Positions 11,590 to 21,074 of a stretch of 64,000 bases of DNA are shown piece after piece (the stretch's first letter is position 1; each line of letters opens with the position of its first letter). The notes under the pieces are model-generated. The model had not been told where the DNA came from and ran no database searches. It worked only from the letters and a program-made list of their open reading frames with translations. This stretch comes from Pseudomonas sp. DC1.2 (GTDB taxonomy: Bacteria > Pseudomonadota > Gammaproteobacteria > Pseudomonadales > Pseudomonadaceae): contig NZ_CP133782.1 of the NCBI RefSeq assembly GCF_034351645.1, positions 4,345,001 to 4,409,000 on the forward strand. The letters are read 5' to 3'. The translations under genes and the position numbers were made by a program.

Positions 11590-12568
11590 GCCGGTAGACC
11601 CTCGCCTTCAGCAGGCCATGAAGCACGTATTGCTGGCGACCCTGCCGGGGATGCTGATGCTGTTTTGGCTGTATGGCTGGGGCGTATTGATCAACCTGCT
11701 ATTAGCGGTCATGACGGCGCTACTCGTCGAAGCGCTGGTGTTGCACCTACGCCAACGCCCAATCAAACCGGCATTACGCGACGGCAGCGCCCTGGTCACC
11801 GCCACGCTACTGGCACTGGCCTTGCCGGCTTATTGCCCTTGGTGGTTGACCGTCAGCGCCGCAGCGGCCGCGCTGCTGTTCGGCAAACACCTGTACGGCG
11901 GTGTCGGCAAGAATCCATTCAACCCGGCGATGCTCGGCTTCGCCCTGGTATTGGTGACGTTCGCGCAACAGATGACGCACTGGCCGGCGTCCCACGGCAT
12001 GGACTTGCTGGGCGGTTTACAGCAGGTGTTCGGCTTCAGCATTGGCCAGGCACCCGATGCCTGGGTGCAGGCCACCGCGCTGGACAGTCTGCGAATCAAC
12101 AAAAGCCTGACCGTGGAAGAACTGTTCGCCGGCAACCCGGCGTTCGGCCATTTCGGCGGACGTGGTGCGGAATGGGTAAATCTGGCTTTTCTCGCTGGCG
12201 GAGTTTTTCTCCTGCAACGACGGGTGTTTAGTTGGCACGCTCCGGTGGGCATGCTTGCCAGTCTGTTTGTCGCAAGCTTGCTGTGCTGGAACGGGTCAGG
12301 CTCCGACTCACATGGCTCGCCACTGTTTCACTTGCTGACCGGCGCCAGCATGTTAGGCGCCTTTTTCATCGTCACAGAACCGGTCTCTGGCGCGAAAAGC
12401 GCAGGAGCCAAACTGTTATTCGGGGTGGGCGTGGGCCTGCTGACGTACCTGATTCGTACTTGGGGCGGTTATCCGGATGGCGTGGCCTTCGCCGTATTGC
12501 TGATGAACCTGTGCGTGCCGACACTCGAACGGTTTATCGCCACCCGGCAAGAGCAGGCAACCCCATGA
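11576..12568 (+). CDS. rnfD: Electron transport complex subunit RnfD/RsxD
   Basis: A 330-residue polytopic NqrB/RnfD-family membrane protein that carries covalent FMN in characterised homologues. About eight or nine hydrophobic helices are visible. The segment [10 protein letters not shown] (about residues 160-169) lines up with the flavin-attachment block, where Thr is the acceptor, although the preceding Ser-Gly of the usual SGAT is replaced by Gln-Ala-type residues. The ATG lies inside the end of rnfB and the stop overlaps rnfG, so translation is coupled. Confidence 0.9.
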   Translation: MSPLEPVDPRLQQAMKHVLLATLPGMLMLFWLYGWGVLINLLLAVMTALLVEALVLHLRQRPIKPALRDGSALVTATLLALALPAYCPWWLTVSAAAAALLFGKHLYGGVGKNPFNPAMLGFALVLVTFAQQMTHWPASHGMDLLGGLQQVFGFSIGQAPDAWVQATALDSLRINKSLTVEELFAGNPAFGHFGGRGAEWVNLAFLAGGVFLLQRRVFSWHAPVGMLASLFVASLLCWNGSGSDSHGSPLFHLLTGASMLGAFFIVTEPVSGAKSAGAKLLFGVGVGLLTYLIRTWGGYPDGVAFAVLLMNLCVPTLERFIATRQEQATP

Positions 12569-13176
12569 TCCGAACAACGAGTGTGATGGTGCTCGCGCTG
12601 CTCACCGCCGCGGGGATTGGCACAACGTATTTGCTACAGCGCACCAGTGAGGCACACATTGCCACCGAACAGCGCCTGATCGACAGTCATAACCTGCTGG
12701 ACCTGCTGCCCGTCGGCAGCTACGACAACCAGCCGCTGGACCGGCCCCTTGCGCTGGAAAACATTGCACTGGCCCACAGCACGTTAATGGGCGGTTACCT
12801 GGCGACCAAAACCAGCCATCCCGGCGCTGTATTACTACGCCTGCAGACGCTGGGTTATGCCGCCACCCTCGAGTTGCTGATTGCCATCGACGCCAACGGC
12901 AAGTTGCTGGGCGTCAAAACCCTCAAACAAGCCGAAACCCCAGGCTTGGGCGGTCGATTAGCTGACTGGCCGAACGCCTGGCTTCAAACCTTTTCCGGTA
13001 AGTCGCGAACCGATCCCGCTGACAATGACTGGGCCTTGAAAAAAGACCAGGGGCAGTTCGATCAGATGGCGGGCGCGACCATCACCTCGCGCGCCGTGAT
13101 CAACGCCATCCATGACGCGTTACGTTACTTCGATGAACATCAGCAACAGCTGGTGGGGAGCGCAGCTCATGAATAA
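12565..13176 (+). CDS. rnfG: Electron transport complex subunit RnfG/RsxG
   Basis: A 203-residue protein with one N-terminal membrane helix (residues 5-22) and a periplasmic FMN-binding domain. The flavin-attachment motif QMAGATITS near residue 172 is intact (Thr would carry FMN through a phosphoester), as is the preceding GLGGRLADW block. The start is the ATG at 12565, overlapping the rnfD stop. A longer upstream extension of this frame overlaps rnfD and is not real. Confidence 0.92.
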   Translation: MIRTTSVMVLALLTAAGIGTTYLLQRTSEAHIATEQRLIDSHNLLDLLPVGSYDNQPLDRPLALENIALAHSTLMGGYLATKTSHPGAVLLRLQTLGYAATLELLIAIDANGKLLGVKTLKQAETPGLGGRLADWPNAWLQTFSGKSRTDPADNDWALKKDQGQFDQMAGATITSRAVINAIHDALRYFDEHQQQLVGSAAHE

Positions 13177-13783
13177 GACCGTGGCCGTGAACTCGCTAAT
13201 GCTGGCACCCCTCATTGGGGCCACGGACTCCCTGATGACGGCGCTGGGCCTGTGGTTGATGTTTGTCGGGATCATCAGCGCTTACGGCTTGGGCATGCGG
13301 GCAATACGCCCTCGCCTCGCTGCCTCGTCAAATGTGCAGGGCGGCTGCGTGGTACTGGCGGCCACACTCACCAGTTGTGCAGAACTCGCCGCACAAGCCT
13401 GGTCGCTGCCATGGCAACAACATCTGGGGGTGTATTGCGCATTGATCGCATTGCAATGCGTCGTGCTTGAGCACACTGGTTTTTTCCAGCACTCATGCCG
13501 CGCTCGTTTACGCCTGTATGGCCTGTTCGGCGCACTGATGATGGGTTTAGGCATGCTGCGCGAACTGATCGGCACCGCGACCCTCGGCGCACACCTGTCC
13601 TGGCTGGTCGGTGTTACGCAATCGGACGGGCACGGCTGGGTATGGGCGGCTGACGGCGGCCTGCGAATCGCCACGCTGGCTCCGGGCGGTTTTATACTGC
13701 TTGGCCTATTGATCGCCGCTTGGCAAGCCTGGTCTCGGTCTGCCCTCTCAAACTTCGCTTTCGAGGAAACGCATCGTCCATGA
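13169..13783 (+). CDS. rnfE: Electron transport complex subunit RnfE/RsxE
   Basis: A 204-residue membrane protein of the RnfE/NqrD family, a little shorter than the 231-residue E. coli RsxE. It shows the LAPLIGATDSLMTALGL opening and a C-terminal TLAPGGFILLGLLIAAWQ helix. The ATG at 13169 overlaps the end of rnfG by eight bases. The stop overlaps the nth start (ATGA at 13780), so nth is the last gene of the rnf operon, an order shared with other gamma-proteobacteria. Confidence 0.9.
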   Translation: MNKTVAVNSLMLAPLIGATDSLMTALGLWLMFVGIISAYGLGMRAIRPRLAASSNVQGGCVVLAATLTSCAELAAQAWSLPWQQHLGVYCALIALQCVVLEHTGFFQHSCRARLRLYGLFGALMMGLGMLRELIGTATLGAHLSWLVGVTQSDGHGWVWAADGGLRIATLAPGGFILLGLLIAAWQAWSRSALSNFAFEETHRP

Positions 13784-14418
13784 ATGCCGCAAAACGTTTC
13801 GAAATTTTCCGTAGGCTTCACGAAGACAACCCGGAACCGAAGACAGAACTGGCTTATTCATCGCCGTTCGAACTGTTGATCGCGGTGATTTTGTCAGCTC
13901 AATCCACCGATGTCGGCGTCAACAAGGCCACTGCAAAACTGTTCCCGGTGGCCAATACCCCTGCAGCGATCCATGCCTTGGGTGTCGAAGGGCTATCGGC
14001 CTACATCAAGACCATCGGGCTGTTCAACAGCAAAGCGAAAAACGTAATCGAGACCTGCCGCTTACTGGTGGAGCGCCATGACAGTGAGGTGCCGCGAACC
14101 AGAGAGGAACTCGAGGCATTGCCCGGCGTTGGTCGCAAAACCGCCAACGTAGTGCTCAACACTGCATTTCGGCAGTTGACCATGGCCGTGGACACCCATA
14201 TTTTCAGGGTCAGCAATCGTACAGGCATTGCGCCGGGCAACAACGTGGTCGAGGTGGAGAAAAAACTGATGAAGTTCGTGCCCAAGGAGTTTCTGCTCGA
14301 CTCCCACCACTGGCTGATTCTTCACGGACGTTACGTTTGCGTGGCCCGCAAGCCTCGCTGCGGCAGCTGTCGCATTGAGGACTTGTGTGAATACAAGCAA
14401 AAGACCTCTGACGATTGA
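13780..14418 (+). CDS. nth: Endonuclease III (DNA glycosylase/AP lyase)
   Basis: A 212-residue base-excision repair enzyme that removes oxidised pyrimidines. The helix-hairpin-helix LPGVGRKTANVV (about residues 110-122) contains the catalytic Lys, followed by the VDTHIFRVSNR segment with the catalytic Asp. The C-terminus has the [4Fe-4S] loop with four Cys (CVARKPRCGSCRIEDLC). Translationally coupled to rnfE. Confidence 0.98.
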   Translation: MNAAKRFEIFRRLHEDNPEPKTELAYSSPFELLIAVILSAQSTDVGVNKATAKLFPVANTPAAIHALGVEGLSAYIKTIGLFNSKAKNVIETCRLLVERHDSEVPRTREELEALPGVGRKTANVVLNTAFRQLTMAVDTHIFRVSNRTGIAPGNNVVEVEKKLMKFVPKEFLLDSHHWLILHGRYVCVARKPRCGSCRIEDLCEYKQKTSDD

Positions 14419-14526
14419 GGCGCTATTAGGTTTACCGCTTTACCGATTGAAAAAATCTTTTTTACCCGCCGGTGGTTTATCGATATAAGGGGCGCCAATG
14501 GCAGTCTTAGCCTGGAGTTAACTTTT

Positions 14527-14706
14527 ATGAGCACTGGCAAAGAACAACTGGACGTAGAAGACGACTTCTCCCCCGCCGAGGCCGATGACGCTGACCCGGT
14601 GGTTGAGGTGGCGAAGACCAACCTGAGCAAACGCCGCACCATCGATAACCTATTGGAGGAGCGCCGACTGCAAAAGCAATTGGCCGATTACGATTTTGAT
14701 CTATAA
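14527..14706 (+). CDS. PA3496-family small acidic protein
   Basis: A 59-residue protein, strongly acidic in the first 30 residues (EQLDVEDDFSPAEADDADP) and basic/helical after that (LSKRRTIDNLLEERRLQKQL). It matches the small conserved protein that follows nth in pseudomonads; databases call it a putative envelope integrity protein, but I know of no experimental role. CTGGAG lies ahead of the ATG as ribosome site and a terminator follows closely. Confidence 0.85.
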   Translation: MSTGKEQLDVEDDFSPAEADDADPVVEVAKTNLSKRRTIDNLLEERRLQKQLADYDFDL

Positions 14707-14711
14707 CACCT

Positions 14712-14739
14712 AAAAGCCTCCCGAGACGGAGGCTTTTTA
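14712..14739 (+). terminator. Terminator after the PA3496-family gene
   Basis: AAAAGCCTCC / GGAGGCTTTTT hairpin with a GAGAC-like loop, directly after the stop codon. Confidence 0.85.
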
Positions 14740-14797
14740 CTAGGCGTTGCGCCTGAACCCACGTCTGATCACCACGCCGCGCAGATGGCCGCGGTCG

Positions 14798-15424
14798 TCA
14801 TACCAAGCCATTGCGCTGAGCCAATTCGATTAAGTCCACCAGCGAGCGAGCATTGAGTTTCAACAATAACCGGGTTTTGTAGGTACTGACGGTTTTGTTG
14901 CTGAGGAACATTCCATCGGCAATCTCCTTGTTTGTCTTTCCCCGGGCCAGTTGTTGCAGCACCATCATTTCTCGTCCTGACAAACGATCTACCATATCAG
15001 CTTCACTGGCATTGCCAAGACTGGAGCGCACCGTATGCAAGGCTTGATTGGGAAAGTAGCTGTAGCCGGACAATACCGCCTTAATAGCACTGAGCAACTC
15101 AGTGAGGTCCTGTTGTTTGCACACATAACCGGCAGCACCCGACTGCATACAACGCATGGAAAAATGCCCCGGCGCCTGAGAGGTCAGGACTAACACTTTC
15201 ATCGGCAATGTCGTCGTTGTCAGACGCGCGATGACTTCCAGCCCATCAAGTTTGGGTATTCCAATGTCCAGAATGACAATATCTGGCATATGTTCACGCG
15301 CAAGTTGCAATGCATCCACGCCATTGTCTGTTTCTGCAATAACTTCGTAGCCATGGCGCTCCATTAGCATACGTACCGCTAGACGAATGACGGGGTGATC
15401 ATCCACGATCAGCACTTTATTCAT
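14798..15424 (-). CDS. Orphan NarL/FixJ-type response regulator
   Basis: A 208-residue regulator. The receiver domain covers residues 1-120 (acidic pair in VDDHP, phospho-Asp in DIVILDIGIPKLDG near residue 54, Thr and Lys positions kept in VLTSQ and VCKQQD). A LuxR-type helix-turn-helix follows (LSGREMMVLQQLARGKTNKEIADGMFLSNKTVSTYKTRLL). No sensor kinase is adjacent. I chose the ATG at 15424 (MNKVLIVDDHP), as the longer frame adds 14 residues before the receiver fold. It lies at the edge of a low-GC segment, facing away from the unknown gene at 15983. Confidence 0.92.
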   Translation of the reverse strand: MNKVLIVDDHPVIRLAVRMLMERHGYEVIAETDNGVDALQLAREHMPDIVILDIGIPKLDGLEVIARLTTTTLPMKVLVLTSQAPGHFSMRCMQSGAAGYVCKQQDLTELLSAIKAVLSGYSYFPNQALHTVRSSLGNASEADMVDRLSGREMMVLQQLARGKTNKEIADGMFLSNKTVSTYKTRLLLKLNARSLVDLIELAQRNGLV

Positions 15425-15982
15425 GAGCAAGTCCAATTTCGCTGTTCGAATTTTTAGAGCCCGCACAATAGCCTAGTCGTTTCGCCCATTGCATGCCGTA
15501 CCCCCCGGACACCCACAACGAGAGACATTCCCTACAAACGATACAGATTTATCCTACAAAGAAACCTTGAATAAAGTGTGCTTTAAAACTTACAGACTTG
15601 ATGACGTTCACTTTACCGATGGTTTTTTTGTATCGCTTTACGACCTGCAATGAGCGTAACGTTCAGCCACGCTGCCTATCCTGTACCGAGTGACTATTGA
15701 TAGTCACTCAAAAGTAACCGATATTTTCAAGCAAACAACTCACACTAGAAACATTATCTATTAAACATTCACTCACCTACTAAAAGACTGCCGACACAAA
15801 AAACCACAACCTCAAACAATTTTTTGAAACAACACCCTCCAACAAAACCCGTTATTGAGACTACAGTTAGACTATAAAAACATCACACTAAAAAACCGTC
15901 AAAAGCAAAAAAAAACACTTAAAACCACCCAAAACCAAAACTTTAATCGCAAGAGAAGAAGACAATATTATGAGCAAATACC
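15425..15982. other. Long low-GC, purine/pyrimidine-skewed intergenic region
   Basis: About 560 bases without a convincing gene. From about 15770 to 15950 the plus strand is almost free of G and dominated by A and C, with several A-tracts, quite unlike the GC-rich neighbourhood. It contains the promoters of two divergent genes. One possible -10 (TATAAA) is at about 15875. No clear tRNA, repeat or attachment-site structure is seen. Confidence 0.6.
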
Positions 15983-16089
15983 ATGACGAAATTCAAAAAG
16001 AAAATCTCAAACCCTATGACGATTATTGCCATATTCGCAACTCTTTCCGAGACATCGGCGGCGGTCTCGTTACCGTTTTTAAGCGATGA
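15970..16089 (+). CDS. Possible 39-residue ORF overlapping the start of the next gene
   Basis: ATG at 15970 opens a 40-codon frame (MSKYHDEIQKENLKPYDDYC...) that ends at TGA 16087-16089, in a different frame from the larger gene that begins at 15983. The purine-rich AGAGAAGAAG stretch lies 7-16 bases before this ATG and only weakly serves the second one. It may be a leader peptide coupling translation, or chance. Confidence 0.25.
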   Translation: MSKYHDEIQKENLKPYDDYCHIRNSFRDIGGGLVTVFKR

Positions 16090-16711
16090 CGAACGAGAAA
16101 TCTACATCTGGTTTCTGATCAGTTTTCCCTTTTATTTACTTTTTCTTTTTTTTATCACACTCAACTTTAACTATCGGTCACTGTATTCACCGTCCGATTT
16201 CGACAAAGAAAAGCACTTCATAAAAGTAATAGACAACGCTGAACGCTCGGAAAACAAAAAACAGCAACGCCCCAACGATTCACCCGCAAAACAGAAAAGA
16301 CCCGTGACAACACCGACATCCGAAACCACACTGCCAGACCAGCCGTCAAAAGCCGAAGCGTGCCGATACCGCCTCTGGAGCGCACAGGACTTATCGGTCG
16401 ATATCTGTCTGCAAACCAGCCTCCGGGCTCAGCACAACACGCGCCTGCAGGGCCCGCTGAAGAACCTGCGTATTGTTGATACGCGCGGAATCAGCACAAA
16501 AGTCGACGTCGTCAATTTGATGGAGACACTACGAGAATCAGGCAGGCACTGCACCCATGTGGTGGTGTTTCTTGCCTGTGGTGAATCGGAGAAATTACTG
16601 AGGGAACGCACGCTCAAGTGTCCAAAACAGATCAAGAAAGGGACTTGCACCACTTCCTGGATTGTTTACAACCTGAATTCACATGATGTGACAGTGCTGG
16701 ATAAAACGTGA
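15983..16711 (+). CDS. Unrecognised membrane protein in a low-GC patch
   Basis: A 242-residue protein I do not recognise. There are two hydrophobic segments near the N-terminus (about residues 12-31, and 42-62 with a Phe/Leu-rich core). A Lys/Gln/Pro-rich linker (about 75-120) follows, then a soluble C-terminal domain (about 125-242) with the blocks LRIVDTRGISTKVDVVNLMETL and HVVVFLACGESEKLL. The latter suggests an alternating alpha/beta fold. Codon use is AT-rich at the start and more typical toward the end. It has no neighbours that suggest function apart from the divergent orphan regulator. Confidence 0.65.
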   Translation: MTKFKKKISNPMTIIAIFATLSETSAAVSLPFLSDDEREIYIWFLISFPFYLLFLFFITLNFNYRSLYSPSDFDKEKHFIKVIDNAERSENKKQQRPNDSPAKQKRPVTTPTSETTLPDQPSKAEACRYRLWSAQDLSVDICLQTSLRAQHNTRLQGPLKNLRIVDTRGISTKVDVVNLMETLRESGRHCTHVVVFLACGESEKLLRERTLKCPKQIKKGTCTTSWIVYNLNSHDVTVLDKT

Positions 16712-16806
16712 CGGCCCGGCAGGCGAGGTCTGGGCAGGACCCTATGGCATCGCCAGGTGTTGAACAACAATCAAAGAACCCCGGACAACAGCAGAAAAAC
16801 CTCTTT

Positions 16807-16847
16807 TTGAAGGGGTGGCATTGTCTACGACAGGGCCACCCCTTCAA
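16807..16847. terminator. Hairpin between convergent genes, 3' of argG
   Basis: A 13-bp perfect inverted repeat (TTGAAGGGGTGGC / GCCACCCCTTCAA). It lies 18 bases past the argG stop, between convergent argG and the unknown membrane gene. The T-tract on the argG side begins eight bases after the stem, so it is a weak intrinsic terminator or an mRNA-protecting stem. Confidence 0.55.
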
Positions 16848-16864
16848 TGATCACATCAAAGGTC

Positions 16865-18082
<1,218 letters not shown>

Positions 18083-18140
18083 GCCATCACTCCACGGGTT
18101 CTACGGAAAGCCGGGAAGTCTACCGCTCACGCGGAATAAT

Positions 18141-18198
18141 TTACAGAGGCGCGACAGCTTATGACGACGAAGCGACAGATTATGTCGATCGAGCGACG
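18141..18198 (-). promoter_or_regulatory. Tandem ArgR operator upstream of argG
   Basis: Three GCGAC(A/G) blocks at 18151, 18172 and 18193 are exactly 21 bases apart, each preceded at eight bases by TT or TG. Read on the minus strand this is TGTCGC-N8-(A/C)A repeated with N5 spacing, the arrangement known for pseudomonad ArgR (AraC/XylS family). It ends about 60 bases before the argG start, where it could repress or activate the promoter. Confidence 0.65.
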
Positions 18199-18209
18199 GT
18201 GAAAGTGGC

Positions 18210-19118
18210 TCAGGAAGTCCGCGCCGCACTCACCGGAGCACTGGCTTGTGGGGCCGGTTTCTCAGTGGGAGCCACGCGCTCAAGACGAACGGCAACCCGC
18301 CGATTTTTTGCACGGTTGGCGGCGCTGGTGTTTGGCACCAATGGATAGCGCTCGCCGTGAAAGCGCAGAGTCACCTGAGATTCCTGTATTCCGTTGGCTT
18401 TGAAGAAGTCCATCACCGCCAGCGCTCTGCGCCGAGACAGCTCTCGATTGGTCAGGCGATTGCCGCTGTTGTCGGAATGACCATCCAGTTCGATGTGATT
18501 GACCGTAGGATCGGCTTTCATGAATTCCAGCATGACCTGCAACTGCGCCTTCGCCCGAGGATCGAGATCGACCCCCTCGCCAGGAAACCCGACTTCAGAC
18601 TGTTTGACCTGTTCAAAGTTTTTCGGCAGCAACTTGGCCACGCAGCTCTGGTAATCGCCAAATGCTTTGCTGAATTTGACGGGCAACAAGCGCACTTCAG
18701 ACACGCGGCCATCGCCAGCAGAATGTCGAACCACCGGGCTGCGGCCATCCATCAAACCACTGATCAAACGCCCGGCTTGGACCTGCGAGCTATTGAACAG
18801 CACATCACCGCTGCCAATTCTTACCGAACCCAAATTGATATCGCCACGCCCTGGCTGCCAAGGCGCAGCGGCTGCCAGCAGGGTCGCCGAACCGCCGCCT
18901 ATCATCGAGTTATAGGCTTTCAGACGAAATGTCGCCTGTTCACCGGCGCGGCGCACAAACTCACCCGCCCCGAAATCAGTGATCGCTTGAGTCAGGCGGC
19001 ATTCGAACTTGTCACCTTCGACCGTCCACTCGATGCTCTCCAGACGGGTCTGGAAAGTGAGCGCCATCGCGGGAAGGCTGGCAAACACACTGAGCAAGGC
19101 TAAATAACGCTGGCGCAC
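18210..19118 (-). CDS. motY: Flagellar sodium/proton-motor protein MotY
   Basis: A 302-residue exported OmpA-C-like protein. A signal peptide (about residues 1-19, ending PAMA) precedes an N-terminal MotY-type domain. The peptidoglycan-binding OmpA domain is at about 165-280 (VNHIELDGHSDNSGNRLTNRELSRRRA). MotY forms the T-ring-like element that holds stators around the flagellar motor. The start is GTG at 19118 with GGAG six bases ahead; the TTG at 19130 lies within that ribosome site. The argG-motY-pyrC order is the one in P. aeruginosa. Confidence 0.88.
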   Translation of the reverse strand: MRQRYLALLSVFASLPAMALTFQTRLESIEWTVEGDKFECRLTQAITDFGAGEFVRRAGEQATFRLKAYNSMIGGGSATLLAAAAPWQPGRGDINLGSVRIGSGDVLFNSSQVQAGRLISGLMDGRSPVVRHSAGDGRVSEVRLLPVKFSKAFGDYQSCVAKLLPKNFEQVKQSEVGFPGEGVDLDPRAKAQLQVMLEFMKADPTVNHIELDGHSDNSGNRLTNRELSRRRALAVMDFFKANGIQESQVTLRFHGERYPLVPNTSAANRAKNRRVAVRLERVAPTEKPAPQASAPVSAARTS

Positions 19119-19275
19119 GGGAGGCTCCAATGGTTTCTACAACAAAAAGACCGACACAGATGTTTACGGCATACCTAGTTGCTATCGGTTGGTTGATACA
19201 AAACTTGATAGCGAGTGCCTGGAAGAGTCTTTTCCGGTAGCATTCCCCTCAGTTTGACCCGCCTGGAATCCCCTC

Positions 19276-20322
19276 ATGTCCGACCGCCTGACCCTGCTGC
19301 GTCCCGACGACTGGCATATTCATCTTCGCGATGGTGCTGTGTTGTCCCATACCGTTGCGGATGTCGCGCGTACCTTTGGTCGCGCCATCATCATGCCAAA
19401 TCTGGTACCTCCGGTGCGTAACGCCGCGGAAGCCGACGGCTATCGCCAACGAATTCTCGCTGCTCGCCCGGCTGGCAGTCGCTTCGAACCTTTGATGGTG
19501 CTGTACCTGACCGACCGCACCCAGCCCGCAGAAATTCGCGAAGCCAAGGCCAGCGGTTTCGTTTACGCCGCCAAGCTGTACCCGGCCGGCGCGACCACTA
19601 ACTCGGATTCTGGCGTCACCAGCATTGACAAGATTTTCCCTGCCATCGAGGCCATGGCCGAGGTCGGCATGCCGCTGCTGATTCACGGCGAAGTTACCCG
19701 TGGCGATGTCGATGTTTTTGATCGCGAAAAAATCTTCATCGATGAGCACATGCGTCGTGTAGTCGAGCGTTTCCCGACGCTCAAGGTGGTGTTCGAACAC
19801 ATCACCACGGCTGACGCCGTGCAGTTCGTCAATGAGGCTTCTGCCAATGTTGGCGCGACCATCACCGCACATCACCTGCTCTACAACCGCAACCACATGC
19901 TAGTGGGCGGGATTCGGCCGCACTTCTACTGCCTGCCGATTCTCAAGCGCAACACGCACCAGGAAGCCTTGCTCGACGCCGCCACCAGCGGCAGCGAAAA
20001 GTTCTTCCTCGGCACCGACTCGGCACCCCATGCCCAGCACGCCAAAGAGGCCGCTTGCGGCTGTGCGGGCTGCTATACGGCTTATGCCGCGATCGAAATG
20101 TATGCTGAAGCCTTTGAACAGCGCAATGCGCTGGACAAACTCGAAGCGTTCGCCAGTCTCAACGGCCCGCGCTTCTACGGCCTGCCGGTGAACACCGATC
20201 GCATTACCCTGGTCCGCGATGAGTGGACCGCCCCAACCAGCCTGCCATTTGGCGAGCTGACCGTTATCCCGCTGCGCGCCGGTGAAAAACTGCGCTGGCG
20301 CCTGCTGGAGGAACACGCGTGA
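19276..20322 (+). CDS. pyrC: Dihydroorotase
   Basis: A 348-residue class II dihydroorotase that closes carbamoyl-aspartate to dihydroorotate in pyrimidine synthesis. The metal-binding HIHLRDG is near residues 14-20, the carboxylated Lys lies in [15 protein letters not shown] near residue 100, and the catalytic Asp is in GTDSAPH. The stop overlaps the GTG start of rnt by four bases, so the two are translated together. Confidence 0.98.
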   Translation: MSDRLTLLRPDDWHIHLRDGAVLSHTVADVARTFGRAIIMPNLVPPVRNAAEADGYRQRILAARPAGSRFEPLMVLYLTDRTQPAEIREAKASGFVYAAKLYPAGATTNSDSGVTSIDKIFPAIEAMAEVGMPLLIHGEVTRGDVDVFDREKIFIDEHMRRVVERFPTLKVVFEHITTADAVQFVNEASANVGATITAHHLLYNRNHMLVGGIRPHFYCLPILKRNTHQEALLDAATSGSEKFFLGTDSAPHAQHAKEAACGCAGCYTAYAAIEMYAEAFEQRNALDKLEAFASLNGPRFYGLPVNTDRITLVRDEWTAPTSLPFGELTVIPLRAGEKLRWRLLEEHA

Positions 20323-20999
20323 GTGAAGACCATTTCGACGACGAACAGGACGGTCATGGCGGCGGCGGAGGCGGCTCCCGTCATCCAATGGCAGCCAGGT
20401 TCCGTGGTTACCTGCCGGTTGTCGTCGATGTAGAAACCGGTGGTTTCAACTCGGCCACCGACGCCCTGCTGGAAATTGCGGCCACCGTTATCGGCATGGA
20501 TGAAAAAGGCTTCGTGTTCCCCGAACACACCTATTTCTTCCGGGTAGAGCCGTTCGAAGGCGCAAATGTCGAAGCTGCAGCGCTGGAGTTCACCGGGATC
20601 AAACTCGATCACCCTTTACGCATGGCCGTAAGTGAAGAAGCGGCACTGACCGATATCTTCCGCGGTGTGCGCAAAGCGCTGAAGGCCAACGGTTGCAAAC
20701 GAGCGATTCTGGTAGGGCACAACAGCAGCTTCGATCTGGGTTTCCTCAACGCCGCTGTGGCGCGCCTGGACATGAAGCGCAACCCGTTTCATCCGTTCTC
20801 CAGCTTCGACACCGCCACCCTTGCAGGCCTGGCTTACGGGCAAACCGTACTGGCCAAAGCCTGTCAGGCTGCGGACATCGACTTCGATGGCCGCGAGGCC
20901 CACTCGGCTCGTTACGACACAGAGAAAACAGCTGATCTGTTCTGCGGCATCGTTAATCGCTGGAAACAAATGGGCGGTTGGGAAGACTTCAACGACTGA
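20319..20999 (+). CDS. rnt: Ribonuclease T
   Basis: A 226-residue DEDDh 3'-5' exoribonuclease that trims tRNA and other stable RNA ends. Catalytic residues are visible in [10 protein letters not shown] (DxE), in [11 protein letters not shown], and in the H/D pair of [15 protein letters not shown]. There is a Gly-rich insert near residues 10-18. GTG start at 20319 within the pyrC stop. Confidence 0.96.
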   Translation: MSEDHFDDEQDGHGGGGGGSRHPMAARFRGYLPVVVDVETGGFNSATDALLEIAATVIGMDEKGFVFPEHTYFFRVEPFEGANVEAAALEFTGIKLDHPLRMAVSEEAALTDIFRGVRKALKANGCKRAILVGHNSSFDLGFLNAAVARLDMKRNPFHPFSSFDTATLAGLAYGQTVLAKACQAADIDFDGREAHSARYDTEKTADLFCGIVNRWKQMGGWEDFND

Positions 21000-21026
21000 G
21001 TCAGTCATCGGGTTTATCCCACCCAC

Positions 21027-21058
21027 AAAAAACCGGCCTCTCAGAGGCCGGTTTTTTT
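21027..21058. terminator. Bidirectional terminator between rnt and the peroxiredoxin gene
   Basis: AAAAAACCGGCCTC / GAGGCCGGTTTTTTT hairpin with A-tract and T-tract on both sides, placed between convergent genes. Confidence 0.9.
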
Positions 21059-21074
21059 ATGACGGCTGCGTGGC

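Noticed and set aside
12232..12564. N-terminal extension of the rnfG frame
   Set aside because: Overlaps rnfD completely and is Arg-rich out-of-frame sequence; the family start is the ATG at 12565.
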